Made by a program: the position numbers and the translations under genes. From positions 1 through 64,000 of the forward strand of contig JAMPHU010000012.1 in the NCBI GenBank assembly GCA_023663225.1: DNA of 64,000 nt. The letters run 5' to 3'. Below the pieces are notes generated by a model, which was not told the DNA's origin, did not search any database, and saw only the letters and a program-made list of their open reading frames with translations. The number at the start of each line of letters is the position of its first letter. Position 1 is the stretch's first letter. The stretch is from Candidatus Gastranaerophilales bacterium. GTDB lineage: Bacteria > Bacillota > Clostridia > Lachnospirales > Lachnospiraceae. Below are positions 17,022 through 25,683 of this stretch, one piece after another.

Positions 17022-18266
17022 ATGTTTACATTGAAGAGACCGCCTATGGGGTGGAACAGTTGGGATTGTTACGGCGCGGCTGTTAATGAGGCGCAGGTGA
17101 GGGATAACGCCGTATATATGGCGAACAATCTGAAAAGCTTTGGCTGGGAATATATCGTGGTCGATATACAGTGGTTTGAGCCCAACGCCGTAAGCCACGA
17201 GTATAATAGAAATGCGGAGTTGGTGATGGATGAATTTGGACGGTTGATGCCCGCCGTAAACCGTTTTCCGTCGGCGGCGGACGGCGGCGGTTTCAAGCCG
17301 CTGGCAGATTTTGTACATTCTCTGGGACTTAAATTTGGGATCCATATTTTGCGGGGTATTCCCAGGCAGGCGGTGCGTCTGAACACAAGAGTCAAGGGGA
17401 CGGATTGTCATGCGGCGGAGATTGCGGATCTTGGAAGCGTATGCTCCTGGAACGGAGATATGTGCGGCGTCGATATGAGCAGGAGAGGCGCTCAGGAGTA
17501 TTACGATTCTCTTTTTGCGCTTTATGCAGAGTGGGGAGTCGATTTTGTAAAGGTGGACGATATTGCGCGCCCTTATCACAGTGCGGAGGTGGAAGGGGTG
17601 GCGAGAGCGATAGAAAAAAGCGGTCGGGATATGGTTTTGTCCCTGTCGCCGGGGGCCGCGCCGATTCAGGAGGCAGAGCACCTTTCCAAATGGGCGAATA
17701 TGTGGCGTATGACGGATGATTTTTGGGATAGCTGGGAGCTTTTGAAGAAAATGTTTGACTATTGCAGGGAATGGTTCCCCTATACCGGAGAAGATCATTT
17801 TCCCGACTGTGATATGCTTCCGTTGGGGCGCATTAGGCTGTGCAATACCCAAAACGGGGAAAACACAAGATTTACAGCGGATGAGCAGAAACTTTTGATG
17901 TCACTGTGGGCGATTTTCCGCTCTCCGCTTATGTTTGGCGGCGACATGACATACAATGACGAATTTACATTGTCTCTGATGCAAAATCGAGATGTGATAG
18001 AGATCAACCAAAATTCCCGAGGAGGGCGTGAGGTTTACCGCAGGGGAAATGAGATTGTATGGGCCGCCAACAGTCCGGAAGGGTATCTCTATCTGGCGCA
18101 TTTCAACGTAGGAGACGAGGAGGCGGTGTTTACATTTGATCCTGCGTTTATCGATATTCAGGAAGAGATAGACACCTATGAGATCTGGACTGGCGTCAGG
18201 CAGAGCGGGGTTTTAATGATCCGTTCCGTCATTCCGCCGCATGGCGTCAGGCTATATAGGGTGTAG
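17022..18266 (+). CDS. Glycoside hydrolase family 27, alpha-galactosidase-like
   Basis: Retaining glycosidase, probably releasing alpha-galactose from galacto-oligosaccharides or galactomannan side chains. The 414-residue product opens with PPMGWNSWDCYGAAVNE, the family 27 N-terminal signature, and continues with a TIM barrel (VDIQWFEP, LGLKFGIHILRGIPR). The predicted nucleophile is the first Asp of VKVDDI and the acid/base is in WRMTDDFWDSW; a short beta-sandwich domain ends the protein (about 330-414). There is no signal peptide, so it acts in the cytosol on imported sugars. The ATG at 17022 is seven bases after GGAGGAAGG; the upstream ATG at 17007 would overlap that site. No transporter gene is adjacent. 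Confidence 0.88.
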   Translation: MFTLKRPPMGWNSWDCYGAAVNEAQVRDNAVYMANNLKSFGWEYIVVDIQWFEPNAVSHEYNRNAELVMDEFGRLMPAVNRFPSAADGGGFKPLADFVHSLGLKFGIHILRGIPRQAVRLNTRVKGTDCHAAEIADLGSVCSWNGDMCGVDMSRRGAQEYYDSLFALYAEWGVDFVKVDDIARPYHSAEVEGVARAIEKSGRDMVLSLSPGAAPIQEAEHLSKWANMWRMTDDFWDSWELLKKMFDYCREWFPYTGEDHFPDCDMLPLGRIRLCNTQNGENTRFTADEQKLLMSLWAIFRSPLMFGGDMTYNDEFTLSLMQNRDVIEINQNSRGGREVYRRGNEIVWAANSPEGYLYLAHFNVGDEEAVFTFDPAFIDIQEEIDTYEIWTGVRQSGVLMIRSVIPPHGVRLYRV

Positions 18267-18290
18267 GGTGAAAAGAAATTCTAAATGCGC

Positions 18291-19580
18291 TCATAACAGT
18301 TCCTTGACTTTTCCGGCGAGATAGAGCGGGATATTGTAAAAATCGCCATCTTTGCGATAGCCTTGTCTGGAAAAACGTATGGCATATTTAGGGTTACGAC
18401 TGGCAATATATTTTTTAAAACTTGGCGCAGATTTGTTTTCACCGCCTTTTACCTCAACAGGAATGATTTCTGTGCCATGTTGAAGGACAAAATCAATTTC
18501 CATATTTTTGTCTGAATAATAGCGCGGCTCGAGTTCAAACTGGCTGCGGAGTTGTTGCAATACAAAATTTTCGGTCAAAGGCCCTTTAAATTGGTAGTCC
18601 GTTTTCAGCAAAATGGCGCTGTTGTCAATTCCTGCCATACATTTGAGAAGTCCCGTATCAAACAAGAACAATTTAAATTGCTCCAGCTTGTCGAAAGCGG
18701 CGAGAGGATGTTCCGGTTTTGAGATGTTGTAAACTCTGCACAACATGCCTGCGGAGACTAGCCACTCGATGGCTTCTTCAAAATCCCGCGCTCTTCCGCC
18801 TTCCCGTACCGCGCCATACATAAATTTTTCATTTGGCTTTGCGAGCTGGGAGGCGATGCTGCGGAATACCATAAGAATCCGCCCGCTGTTAACGTTGCCG
18901 CCATGTTTGGAAAAATCGTTTTCGTAAATATCTATCAATTCATGTTGAATACGGGAAATTCTGGCAGGATCTTTGTGCTTTATCCAGGAATCAACACATT
19001 CGGGCATTCCGCCGATGATCAGGTAATTGTTGTAGGCATCAAGCAGGCGGTTGTGAAAAATTGCGTCAATTTCCTGCCCCTTTTGAATCTCTTTATAATA
19101 TAGGTACAGGGAAGCGTCTATAGCATTGAGAAATTCTTCAAAAGTGAGAGGAAATATATTTAATAGATTTACCATTCCAACCGGATAAGATTTAGGCTGT
19201 GCAAGCAGCGTTCCGAGTAAGCTGCCTGCGGCGATAATGTGGTACTCGTTTGCTTTCTCTCGGAAATATTTGAGAGAGTTTAGGGCAGCAGGACATTCCT
19301 GAATCTCATCAAAGAGAATCAGCGTATCAAAAGGATATATTTTCTCGCCGCATATCAGGGAAAGCAATTCGATGATTCTCTGAGGATTCTTATTTTTTTC
19401 AAATATGGTATTCAATTCCTCTTCATCAAAGTTAAAATAAACGCAGCTTTTGTAATACTTCGTCCCAAATTCTTTCATCAGCCACGTTTTGCCGACCTGT
19501 CTTGCGCCCTTTAGCACCAATGGCTTTCGATCGGTATCGTTTTTCCACTCGATCAACTTCTCTATTGCAATCCTTTCCAC
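18291..19580 (-). CDS. DUF4143-family ATPase (AAA_14)
   Basis: The 429 residues show the usual layout: an AAA_14 ATPase domain with Walker A KGARQVGKTWLMKEFG (about 23-38), Walker B LILFDEIQECP, the sensor region AAGSLLG and then a DUF4143 domain ending in a PD-(D/E)XK-like core (ENFVLQQLR, MEIDFVLQHGTEIIPVEVKGG). These proteins are abundant as orphan genes in anaerobes and their cellular role is not known. The gene is AT-rich relative to neighbours and converges on the GH27 gene with only 24 bases between. A TATAAT for it lies on the minus strand at 19607-19612, in a stretch with several short repeats of TAGTATAAT/ACTATC type. Confidence 0.85.
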   Translation of the reverse strand: MERIAIEKLIEWKNDTDRKPLVLKGARQVGKTWLMKEFGTKYYKSCVYFNFDEEELNTIFEKNKNPQRIIELLSLICGEKIYPFDTLILFDEIQECPAALNSLKYFREKANEYHIIAAGSLLGTLLAQPKSYPVGMVNLLNIFPLTFEEFLNAIDASLYLYYKEIQKGQEIDAIFHNRLLDAYNNYLIIGGMPECVDSWIKHKDPARISRIQHELIDIYENDFSKHGGNVNSGRILMVFRSIASQLAKPNEKFMYGAVREGGRARDFEEAIEWLVSAGMLCRVYNISKPEHPLAAFDKLEQFKLFLFDTGLLKCMAGIDNSAILLKTDYQFKGPLTENFVLQQLRSQFELEPRYYSDKNMEIDFVLQHGTEIIPVEVKGGENKSAPSFKKYIASRNPKYAIRFSRQGYRKDGDFYNIPLYLAGKVKELL

Positions 19581-19748
19581 AAAAAAACTGCCGCCTTTCT
19601 GATGTGATTATACTCACTAATGATAGTTAGTATAATTGTAGTATAACACATTTTTCTTAAATTTACACAGAATTATTTCACATTTTTCCTAGTTTATTTT
19701 GCAAAACTCACACATTTTTTCTATCAAATTTTTTCTGCCACAAAAATG

Positions 19749-19777
19749 TTGACAAAACCCTTTTTTTTGCATATTCT
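19749..19777 (+). promoter_or_regulatory. Promoter of the cysteine T-box operon
   Basis: TTGACA (19749-19754), 17-bp spacer, TATTCT (19772-19777). Transcription would begin near 19784, at the 5' end of the T-box leader. Confidence 0.8.
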
Positions 19778-19783
19778 GTAAAG

Positions 19784-20030
19784 AGTGAAAAGGCTGTGAC
19801 CGGAAAGAGTACTTTTGCCGGAAGGCGTCAGAGAGGAGCTGCCATATGGCTGCAAGCAGCTCTCGCCGGAGGAAAAGGAAGTGCGTCCGTGAGCCGATCC
19901 GGTGAAGGGAGTCTGTAGTCGGGTACGTTCGCGCGCGTTAAGCGCATAGAGGGAAAGGCAGACTGCCTTTAAGTAGAGTGGGACCGCGGATAAAACCGTC
20001 TCTGTGTGGAGAGGTTTTGTCCGCTTTTTT
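19784..20030 (+). promoter_or_regulatory. T-box leader, cysteine-specific
   Basis: A tRNA-sensing leader that ends transcription unless uncharged tRNA-Cys is bound. The conserved T-box sequence AGAGTGGGACCGCGG lies at about 19975-19989. It overlaps a strong terminator: GCGGATAAAACC (from 19986) pairs with GGTTTTGTCCGC (ending 20024), followed by six T. A Stem I GA motif (AGAGAGG) is at about 19830. GGAAGTGCGTCC places TGC at 19882-19884 in the specifier position, the codon for cysteine, which agrees with cysE and cysS downstream. Specifier placement is by pattern, not by folding software. Confidence 0.9.
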
Positions 20031-20104
20031 AACATAAGTGCAGTTCGCGGAGCGTGCTGCCCGTTGCTTAGAACGAAATTTTGGCTCAAAACAGGAGGAT
20101 TACC

Positions 20105-20791
20105 GTGGGTTTTATCAGAGATGAGATTAAGATGATACGGGAGAGAGACCCGGCTATCCACTCCAATATGGAGGTGTTTTTGTATCCCAGTTTCAAGGCG
20201 ATGCTGCACTATCGGATCGCGCATAAGCTGTATCTGAAAAAGCATTATTTTCTCGCCCGCTATATCTCCCAGAGAGGCGCGCGCAAGACAGGGATTGAGA
20301 TTCATCCGGGAGCGCAGATCGGGAAAGGGTTTTTTATAGACCACGGCATCGGCGTGATCGTGGGCGAGACTACGGTTGTCGGAGACAATGTCACTCTGTA
20401 TCAGGGTGTTACGTTGGGGGGAACCGGCAAGGAGCATGGCAAGCGCCATCCCACCATCGGCAACAATGTCATGATCAGCGCCGGCGCCAAGGTGTTAGGC
20501 TCCTTTACGATCGGGGATAATTCTAAGATCGGAGCGGGGAGTGTGGTACTGCATGAAGTGCCGCCCAATTCCACGGTGGTAGGTGTGCCGGGAAGCGTGG
20601 TAAAGCGTTTCAACAAGCAACTGCCGCAGGAGACTTTAAATCACGACGATCTGCCGGATCCTGTCAGAGAGGATATCACTTGTCTGCAAAAAGCCAATTC
20701 CGTGTTGACCACAAGGCTTTTGGAATTGGAGGACGAAGTGAAGGTGCTGCGGCAGCAGCTAAAGAAAAGTGAGGATGGAGGAAAACAATGA
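20105..20791 (+). CDS. cysE: Serine O-acetyltransferase
   Basis: Makes O-acetylserine from serine and acetyl-CoA, committing step of cysteine synthesis. The 228 residues contain an N-terminal helical part and a left-handed beta-helix of hexapeptide repeats (GIEIHPGAQIGKGFFIDHGIG, then GETTVVGDNVTLYQGVTLGG, typical of SAT), with catalytic His in FIDHG and RHPTIGNNV. A GTG at 20105 is chosen because AGGAGG lies eight bases upstream; a TTG at 20081 in the same frame has no such site. A coiled, charged C-terminal extension (about 200-228) is present. The stop overlaps the cysS start (ATGA). Expression should rise when tRNA-Cys is uncharged. Confidence 0.95.
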   Translation: MGFIRDEIKMIRERDPAIHSNMEVFLYPSFKAMLHYRIAHKLYLKKHYFLARYISQRGARKTGIEIHPGAQIGKGFFIDHGIGVIVGETTVVGDNVTLYQGVTLGGTGKEHGKRHPTIGNNVMISAGAKVLGSFTIGDNSKIGAGSVVLHEVPPNSTVVGVPGSVVKRFNKQLPQETLNHDDLPDPVREDITCLQKANSVLTTRLLELEDEVKVLRQQLKKSEDGGKQ

Positions 20792-22203
20792 GTTTGAAGA
20801 TTTATAACACACTGACCAAGAAGAAGGAGGATTTCGTGCCGATAGAGGCGGGAAAGGTCAAGATGTATGTGTGCGGCCCCACAGTGTACAATCTGATCCA
20901 CATCGGCAACGCCCGCCCTATGATCGTGTTTGACACGGCCCGCCGTTATATGGAGCGCAAAGGGTTCGAGGTGAATTATGTATCCAATTTTACGGATGTG
21001 GACGACAAGATCATCAAGAAGGCCATTGAGGAGGGCGTCAGCTCCGATGTGATATCCGAGCGTTATATCAAAGAGTGCAAAAAGGATATGGAGGGGATGA
21101 ACGTGAGGCCCGCCACAATGCATCCGTTGGCTACGCAGGAGATCGACGGGATGCTCGAGATGATTCGGACGTTGATTCAGAAGGAACATGCCTATGCGGC
21201 GGCGGACGGCACCGTGTATTTCCGCACCAGAAGTTTTGCGGAGTACGGCAAGCTCTCTCACAAGAATCTGGACGATCTGCGGGGCGGAAACAGGTCTCTG
21301 CTGGTATCCGGCGAGGATCAGAAGGAGGATCCCTTGGACTTTGTGCTCTGGAAACCCAAAAAGGAGGGAGAGCCCTACTGGGAGTCCGAGTGGTGTGAGG
21401 GGCGTCCCGGGTGGCATATTGAGTGCTCCGTTATGAGCAAGAAATACTTGGGGGATCAGATCGACATTCACGCGGGCGGCGAGGATCTGGTGTTTCCGCA
21501 CCATGAGAATGAGATCGCGCAGTCCGAGGCGGCAAACGGCAAGACCTTTGCGAGATACTGGATGCACAATGCCTTTTTGAATATAGACAATCGCAAGATG
21601 TCCAAATCGGCGGGCAACTTTTTTACGGTCAGAGATATCAGCGAAAAATATGACCTGCAAGTGCTTCGTTTCTTTATGCTGTCCGCGCATTACAGAAGTC
21701 CCCTGAACTTCAGCGATCAACTGATGGAGGCCGCAAAGAGCGGCTATGAGCGCATTGTGACCAGCGTGGAGAACCTGAATTTCCTGCTTTCCAACGCAGG
21801 CGCGGAGGAGTTGACAGAGGCGGAGAGCGGACTTTTGAGAGAGGCGGAAGCGTTTGAGAGCAGGTTTGACGAAGCCATGGACGATGATTTCAATACGGCG
21901 GATGCGCTCTCGGTGATCTTTGAGCTAGTGAAGTTTACCAATACCAACGCGGGCGAGGGCAGCAGCAAAGCTTTTTTGGAAGCGCTGAAAAAGGAGATCG
22001 TGGTTCTGTCCGATGTGTGCGGACTGATCGTGGAGAGAAAGGCGGAACTTTTGGACAGCGATATTGAGACTCTGATCGCGGCGCGCCAGGAGGCGAGGAA
22101 AGCGCGCGATTTTGCCAAGGCGGATGCGATTCGGGACGAGCTGCTTCAAAAAGGGATCATTCTGGAAGATACGCGAGAGGGTGTGAAATGGAAGAAAGCA
22201 TGA
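20788..22203 (+). CDS. cysS: Cysteinyl-tRNA synthetase
   Basis: Charges tRNA-Cys (class I). The 471-residue product has the zinc site and HIGH motif at YVCGPTVYNLIHIGNARP (about 27-44), the WHIECSVMS zinc-ligand region, HAGGEDLVFPHHENEIAQSE and the KMSKS loop (NRKMSKSAGNFF, about 268-279). The C-terminus is a short helical anticodon-binding domain. Length fits the usual 460-470. The start overlaps the cysE stop by four bases, so both respond to the same T-box; the 3' end overlaps mrnC. Confidence 0.97.
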   Translation: MSLKIYNTLTKKKEDFVPIEAGKVKMYVCGPTVYNLIHIGNARPMIVFDTARRYMERKGFEVNYVSNFTDVDDKIIKKAIEEGVSSDVISERYIKECKKDMEGMNVRPATMHPLATQEIDGMLEMIRTLIQKEHAYAAADGTVYFRTRSFAEYGKLSHKNLDDLRGGNRSLLVSGEDQKEDPLDFVLWKPKKEGEPYWESEWCEGRPGWHIECSVMSKKYLGDQIDIHAGGEDLVFPHHENEIAQSEAANGKTFARYWMHNAFLNIDNRKMSKSAGNFFTVRDISEKYDLQVLRFFMLSAHYRSPLNFSDQLMEAAKSGYERIVTSVENLNFLLSNAGAEELTEAESGLLREAEAFESRFDEAMDDDFNTADALSVIFELVKFTNTNAGEGSSKAFLEALKKEIVVLSDVCGLIVERKAELLDSDIETLIAARQEARKARDFAKADAIRDELLQKGIILEDTREGVKWKKA

Positions 22204-22628
22204 GTCTGCTGCAGGGGATCCGAAAAGTGTTTGCCTGCAGAGAGAAGGATATCAAGTCCTATTCGCCCCTGACATTCGCTTATATCGGGGATGCTGTGTA
22301 CGATCTGGTGATACGCAGTGTGGTGGTGGAGAGAGCCAACCGCTCCAACCGCGATCTGCATGGCATGACCACCAAATATGTCAAAGCCCCCGCGCAGGCC
22401 GCCATGATCCAGGCTTTGCAGGCGGAACTGACACCGGAGGAGGCTCTGATCTATAAGAGAGGCTGCAATGCCAAACCCTCTTCTGTGGCCAAAAACGCCA
22501 CGGCGGGGGAGTACAGACGGGCCACGGGTTACGAAGCCTTGCTGGGGTATCTGTATCTGACGGATCAGACAGATCGGATCTTAGAATTGATCCGCAGAGG
22601 GATCGAGTTGGCCGAGATGGAATTGTGA
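22188..22628 (+). CDS. mrnC: Mini-ribonuclease III
   Basis: Dimeric RNase III-like enzyme without a double-stranded RNA-binding domain, which trims the ends of 23S rRNA precursor in Firmicutes. The 146 residues cover a single RNase III fold, with the signature YIGDAVYDLVIR (catalytic Asp) and GYEALLGYLYL (second acidic site). The start at 22188 overlaps cysS by 16 bases and follows GAGAGGGTG in the cysS sequence; a second ATG at 22200 (ATGA overlap) is possible. The cysS-mrnC-rlmB order matches Bacillus and many Clostridia. Confidence 0.93.
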   Translation: MEESMSLLQGIRKVFACREKDIKSYSPLTFAYIGDAVYDLVIRSVVVERANRSNRDLHGMTTKYVKAPAQAAMIQALQAELTPEEALIYKRGCNAKPSSVAKNATAGEYRRATGYEALLGYLYLTDQTDRILELIRRGIELAEMEL

Positions 22629-22645
22629 CAGGACGGAGGGAGTCA

Positions 22646-23386
22646 ATGGGATATCAGGAATTTACCATAGAGGGCAGAAATGCCGTGATTGAGGCTTATC
22701 GGGCGGGAAAGGCCGTGGACAAGCTTTTCATCTTAGACGGAAGTCAGGACGGCCCGATTATGACCATCAAAAGAGAGGCAAAGAAGCACGATACGCCTGT
22801 AAAATATGTGTCCAGAGAGCGGCTGGATCAGATGTCGGAGACGGGAAAGCATCAGGGCGTGATCGCCACTGTCGCCGCCTACGAGTACGCGGAGGTGGAA
22901 GATATCCTGCAGGCGGCCAGACAAAAGGGGGAACCGCCCTTTTTGTTTGTGCTGGACAATATCGAAGATCCCCACAATCTGGGAGCCATCATCCGAACCG
23001 CCAATCTGGCGGGCGCGCACGGCGTCATCATCCCCAAAAATCGGGCGGTGGGATTGACTGCCACCGTGGCCAGAACCTCGGCGGGAGCGTTACATTATAC
23101 GCCGGTGGCGAGAGTGACCAATCTGGTCAAAACCATGAAAGACCTGAAAAAGGAAGGGATTTGGTTTGTCTGTGCCGATATGGACGGCACGGTCATGTAT
23201 CAACTGGATCTGAAAGGGCCGATCGGCCTTGTGATCGGCAGCGAGGGCGAGGGCGTGGGCCGGCTGGTGAAAGAAACCTGTGATATGACGGCGGCCATCC
23301 CCATGCAGGGAGATATCGATTCCCTCAATGCTTCTGTGGCGGCGGGGGTGCTGGCCTATGAGATCGTGAGACAGAGAAGGGGATAA
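22646..23386 (+). CDS. rlmB: 23S rRNA 2'-O-methyltransferase, RlmB/TrmH family
   Basis: SAM-dependent SPOUT-fold enzyme that methylates ribose in 23S rRNA (G2251 in E. coli numbering). The 246 residues have the substrate-binding N-terminal domain (EFTIEGRNAVIEAYRAGKAVDKLFI) and the SPOUT core with motifs 1-3: NIEDPHNLGAIIRTANLAGAHGV, IGLVIGSEGEGVGRLVKETCD and IPMQGDIDSLNASVAAGVLAYE. The ATG at 22646 is preceded by GGAGGGAGTCA; a GTG at 22625 overlapping the mrnC stop is less likely. It belongs to the run of genes transcribed from the T-box promoter. Confidence 0.94.
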   Translation: MGYQEFTIEGRNAVIEAYRAGKAVDKLFILDGSQDGPIMTIKREAKKHDTPVKYVSRERLDQMSETGKHQGVIATVAAYEYAEVEDILQAARQKGEPPFLFVLDNIEDPHNLGAIIRTANLAGAHGVIIPKNRAVGLTATVARTSAGALHYTPVARVTNLVKTMKDLKKEGIWFVCADMDGTVMYQLDLKGPIGLVIGSEGEGVGRLVKETCDMTAAIPMQGDIDSLNASVAAGVLAYEIVRQRRG

Positions 23387-23419
23387 AGAGAATGACAAAG
23401 ATCAGGGTGAAGGGATATT

Positions 23420-24040
23420 ATGCGGGAAAAATATAGGGATTACGGCGAAACCTCCGATGAAGAGCTGATTCTGCGCCTGCGGGACGGGGAATCTGCGGTG
23501 ATGGACTATATCTGTGACAAATATAAGGACTTGGTGCGCGTCAAGGCAAAGTCCATGTTTATATTGGGCGGCGACAACGAGGATCTGATCCAGGAGGGCA
23601 TGATCGGACTGTTCAAGGCCGTGCGGGATTACGACAGCGGGCGGGACGCCAGTTTTCACACGTTTGCGGATCTGTGTATCAGCAGGCAGATGTATACGGC
23701 GGTTCAGGCGTCCAAACGCCAGAAACACATCCCGTTAAACACCTATGTATCTCTCTATGGAGATTCCGCTCTCCAGGAGGAGAGCGGACAGCGCAACTTG
23801 CTGGAATCTCTGGTAAATCAGGCGGAACTGAGTCCGGAGGATCTGTTCCTGGACAAAGAGCGGGTGAAATACTTAGAGGACAAGATCGAGAATGAACTCA
23901 GCGCGTTTGAAAAGCAAGTGCTGGAACTGTATATGACGGGCATGAGCTATTCGCAGATCGCAAAGGTGCTGGGAAGAGATGAAAAGTCCACGGACAACGC
24001 GCTGCAGCGGCTCAAAGGCAAGATCAAAAAGATGCTGTGA
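23420..24040 (+). CDS. sigH: RNA polymerase sigma-H factor
   Basis: Alternative sigma factor of the SigH/Spo0H type, which in endospore formers switches on early sporulation and transition-phase genes. The 206 residues contain region 2 (DYICDKYKDLVRVKAKSMFILGGDNEDLIQEGMIGLFKAVRDYD), the helical part after it and region 4 (FEKQVLELYMTGMSYSQIAKVLGRDEKSTDNALQRLKGKI). Position after rlmB is the conserved Firmicutes order (cysS-mrnC-rlmB-(yacP)-sigH); yacP is missing here. The 33-base gap to rlmB has no terminator, so part of its transcription may come from the cysteine T-box. The end overlaps the convergent alaX gene by 17 bases. Confidence 0.93.
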   Translation: MREKYRDYGETSDEELILRLRDGESAVMDYICDKYKDLVRVKAKSMFILGGDNEDLIQEGMIGLFKAVRDYDSGRDASFHTFADLCISRQMYTAVQASKRQKHIPLNTYVSLYGDSALQEESGQRNLLESLVNQAELSPEDLFLDKERVKYLEDKIENELSAFEKQVLELYMTGMSYSQIAKVLGRDEKSTDNALQRLKGKIKKML

Positions 24041-25196
24041 GGCGTGAAAAGTAAGACCGCAATTCTTCCTCGGTGCGGTTCACATTGCCCTGAATCATAG
24101 GGGAACTGCCGCCGCCCTTGGCGCTAAGCTCCTCCCGCATTTTGACGGCGAGCGCATTGCAGTCTTTCCCTGCGCTCCCGATGATAAAGCGATAGCCTGA
24201 CTGGTCGCTGCCGGAGAAAATACCGCAGTATCCCCGATATCTGGGTGTCAGCTCATTGATCGCATTGCGCATGGCGATGGGATCCAATTCCTCCACAAAC
24301 AGGATCACATTTTCCGCCTGTTCGGGGGAGGGAAGGGCCTTGGTCTGGAACTGGAGCAGTTGTCGCTGCAATTCGCAGATGCGTGCCTTTTGTCTTTGCA
24401 GCTCGTTTTGCAGACGGGAGACGGCATCCGCCACATCGTCCTGTTTGGCGGAAAGCTGTGCGGAAATGAGGGATACGCTGTCCTGTTTTGTCGTGTAATC
24501 CCTGACGGCGCGGCCGCCGCAGAGGATATGGACGCGCACGCCGCCCCGATGACTCTGTACGTTCACAATCTTGATCAACCCGATCTGAGCCGTGTTGGCT
24601 ACATGGGGAGCGCAGCAGGCGCAGATATCGATGCCCGGGATCTCCACGATCCGAATATCGCCGGACAGTTCTTTTTTACTCCGGTAGGAGAGAGCCGCAA
24701 GCTCCTCTCGGGAGGGAAAACATGCTTTCACAGGCAGACCCTTCCACACGGCGGCGTTGGCCTCCTCCTCGATCCGGCGCAGTTGTTCCAGGGTAAGCTC
24801 TCCGTTAAAGTCTAACGTCACCTCATTGACGCTCAAATGGAACCCCACATTTTCATAGTGATAATACTTATGCACCAGACCAGAAATCATATGCTCGCCG
24901 GTGTGCTGCTGCATAAAGTCAAAGCGCTGTTCCCAGTCCACATGGCCGGACAGCGTCTGCCCCACGGGGACTGCCTCCGCCAGAACATGGTATATGATAT
25001 TGTCTCTAATCTGTACATCCAGGACTTCCCTGCCGCCCAGCGTGCCCTTGTCCGCGGACTGCCCGCCCTGTTCAGGGAAAAAGGCAGTTCGATCCAACAC
25101 CACCTGAAAATGGCCGCTTCGCTCGTCTTTGACACATGCGGTCACGGTGGCATCAAAATCTGTCATGTAGATATCTTCATAATATAAATAAGTCAT
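24024..25196 (-). CDS. alaX: Alanyl-tRNA editing protein, long AlaX type with DHHA1 domain
   Basis: Trans-editing enzyme that removes serine or glycine from mischarged tRNA-Ala. The 390-residue product lacks the synthetase catalytic domain. It keeps the beta-barrel (AFFPEQGGQSADKGTL), the zinc site HTGEH (about 98-102) with CACCAPHV, a coiled-coil (LQNELQRQKARICELQRQLL) and a C-terminal DHHA1 domain (GIFSGSDQSGYRFIIGSA, then KGGGSSPMIQG). The start is the ATG at 25196 after GAGGA; the frame extends 27 residues further upstream but without a site. It is convergent with sigH and shares 17 bases with it. Confidence 0.9.
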   Translation of the reverse strand: MTYLYYEDIYMTDFDATVTACVKDERSGHFQVVLDRTAFFPEQGGQSADKGTLGGREVLDVQIRDNIIYHVLAEAVPVGQTLSGHVDWEQRFDFMQQHTGEHMISGLVHKYYHYENVGFHLSVNEVTLDFNGELTLEQLRRIEEEANAAVWKGLPVKACFPSREELAALSYRSKKELSGDIRIVEIPGIDICACCAPHVANTAQIGLIKIVNVQSHRGGVRVHILCGGRAVRDYTTKQDSVSLISAQLSAKQDDVADAVSRLQNELQRQKARICELQRQLLQFQTKALPSPEQAENVILFVEELDPIAMRNAINELTPRYRGYCGIFSGSDQSGYRFIIGSAGKDCNALAVKMREELSAKGGGSSPMIQGNVNRTEEELRSYFSRLTASF

Positions 25197-25296
25197 ATGT
25201 GCTGTCCTCGGTTTTCTTGGGGTGAATGTCTTAATTGTAACATTGGGAATGGGGAAATACAAGAAGGAGTTGTGCACGAAACGCTAGAGTATTCTA

Positions 25297-25325
25297 TTGA
25301 CAAAAATATGAATAACACATACAAT
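25297..25325 (+). promoter_or_regulatory. Promoter of the RelB/PIN toxin-antitoxin pair
   Basis: TTGACA (25297-25302), 17-bp spacer, TACAAT (25320-25325), about 50 bases before the antitoxin start. Confidence 0.7.
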
Positions 25326-25374
25326 AATATGAGAAAATATATAGTACATCCCTTGATAGAAAGGAGACATGACA

Positions 25375-25683
25375 ATGGCAGAACAGGCACTCGTACAGGT
25401 GCGCTTAGACAAAGATTTGCGGGATGAAGTGGCAGATATTTATGCAAAAATGGGGCTCGACATACCGACCGCCATTCGGATGTTTTTTGCCCGTACAAAA
25501 ATTGAAAAAGGGCTTCCTTTTGCAACGACCCTTCCAAGGACTGACGAAACAATACTGCGAGAAAGAGGTTTGCAGGCACTTGAGAATATTAGGATCAATG
25601 CGGGAACATTCCCAGAAATGACACTGGATGAGATTAACGCAGAGATTGCAGCGGCCCGTGCCGAGCGGAAAGCAGGTCAATAA
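25375..25683 (+). CDS. RelB/DinJ-family antitoxin
   Basis: The 102-residue product starts MAEQALVQVRLDKDLRDEVADIYAKMGLDIPTAIRMFFARTKIEKGLPF, the ribbon-helix-helix DNA-binding signature of RelB/DinJ antitoxins, which bind and repress their own promoter and cover the toxin with the C-terminal part. A helical stretch (DEINAEIAAARAERKAGQ) ends the protein. The second of two ATGs (25375) is best spaced from AAAGGAG. The TAA shares one base with the toxin ATG. Partner unusual: RelB/DinJ antitoxins normally go with RelE/YafQ toxins, here a PIN-domain protein follows. Confidence 0.88.
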   Translation: MAEQALVQVRLDKDLRDEVADIYAKMGLDIPTAIRMFFARTKIEKGLPFATTLPRTDETILRERGLQALENIRINAGTFPEMTLDEINAEIAAARAERKAGQ

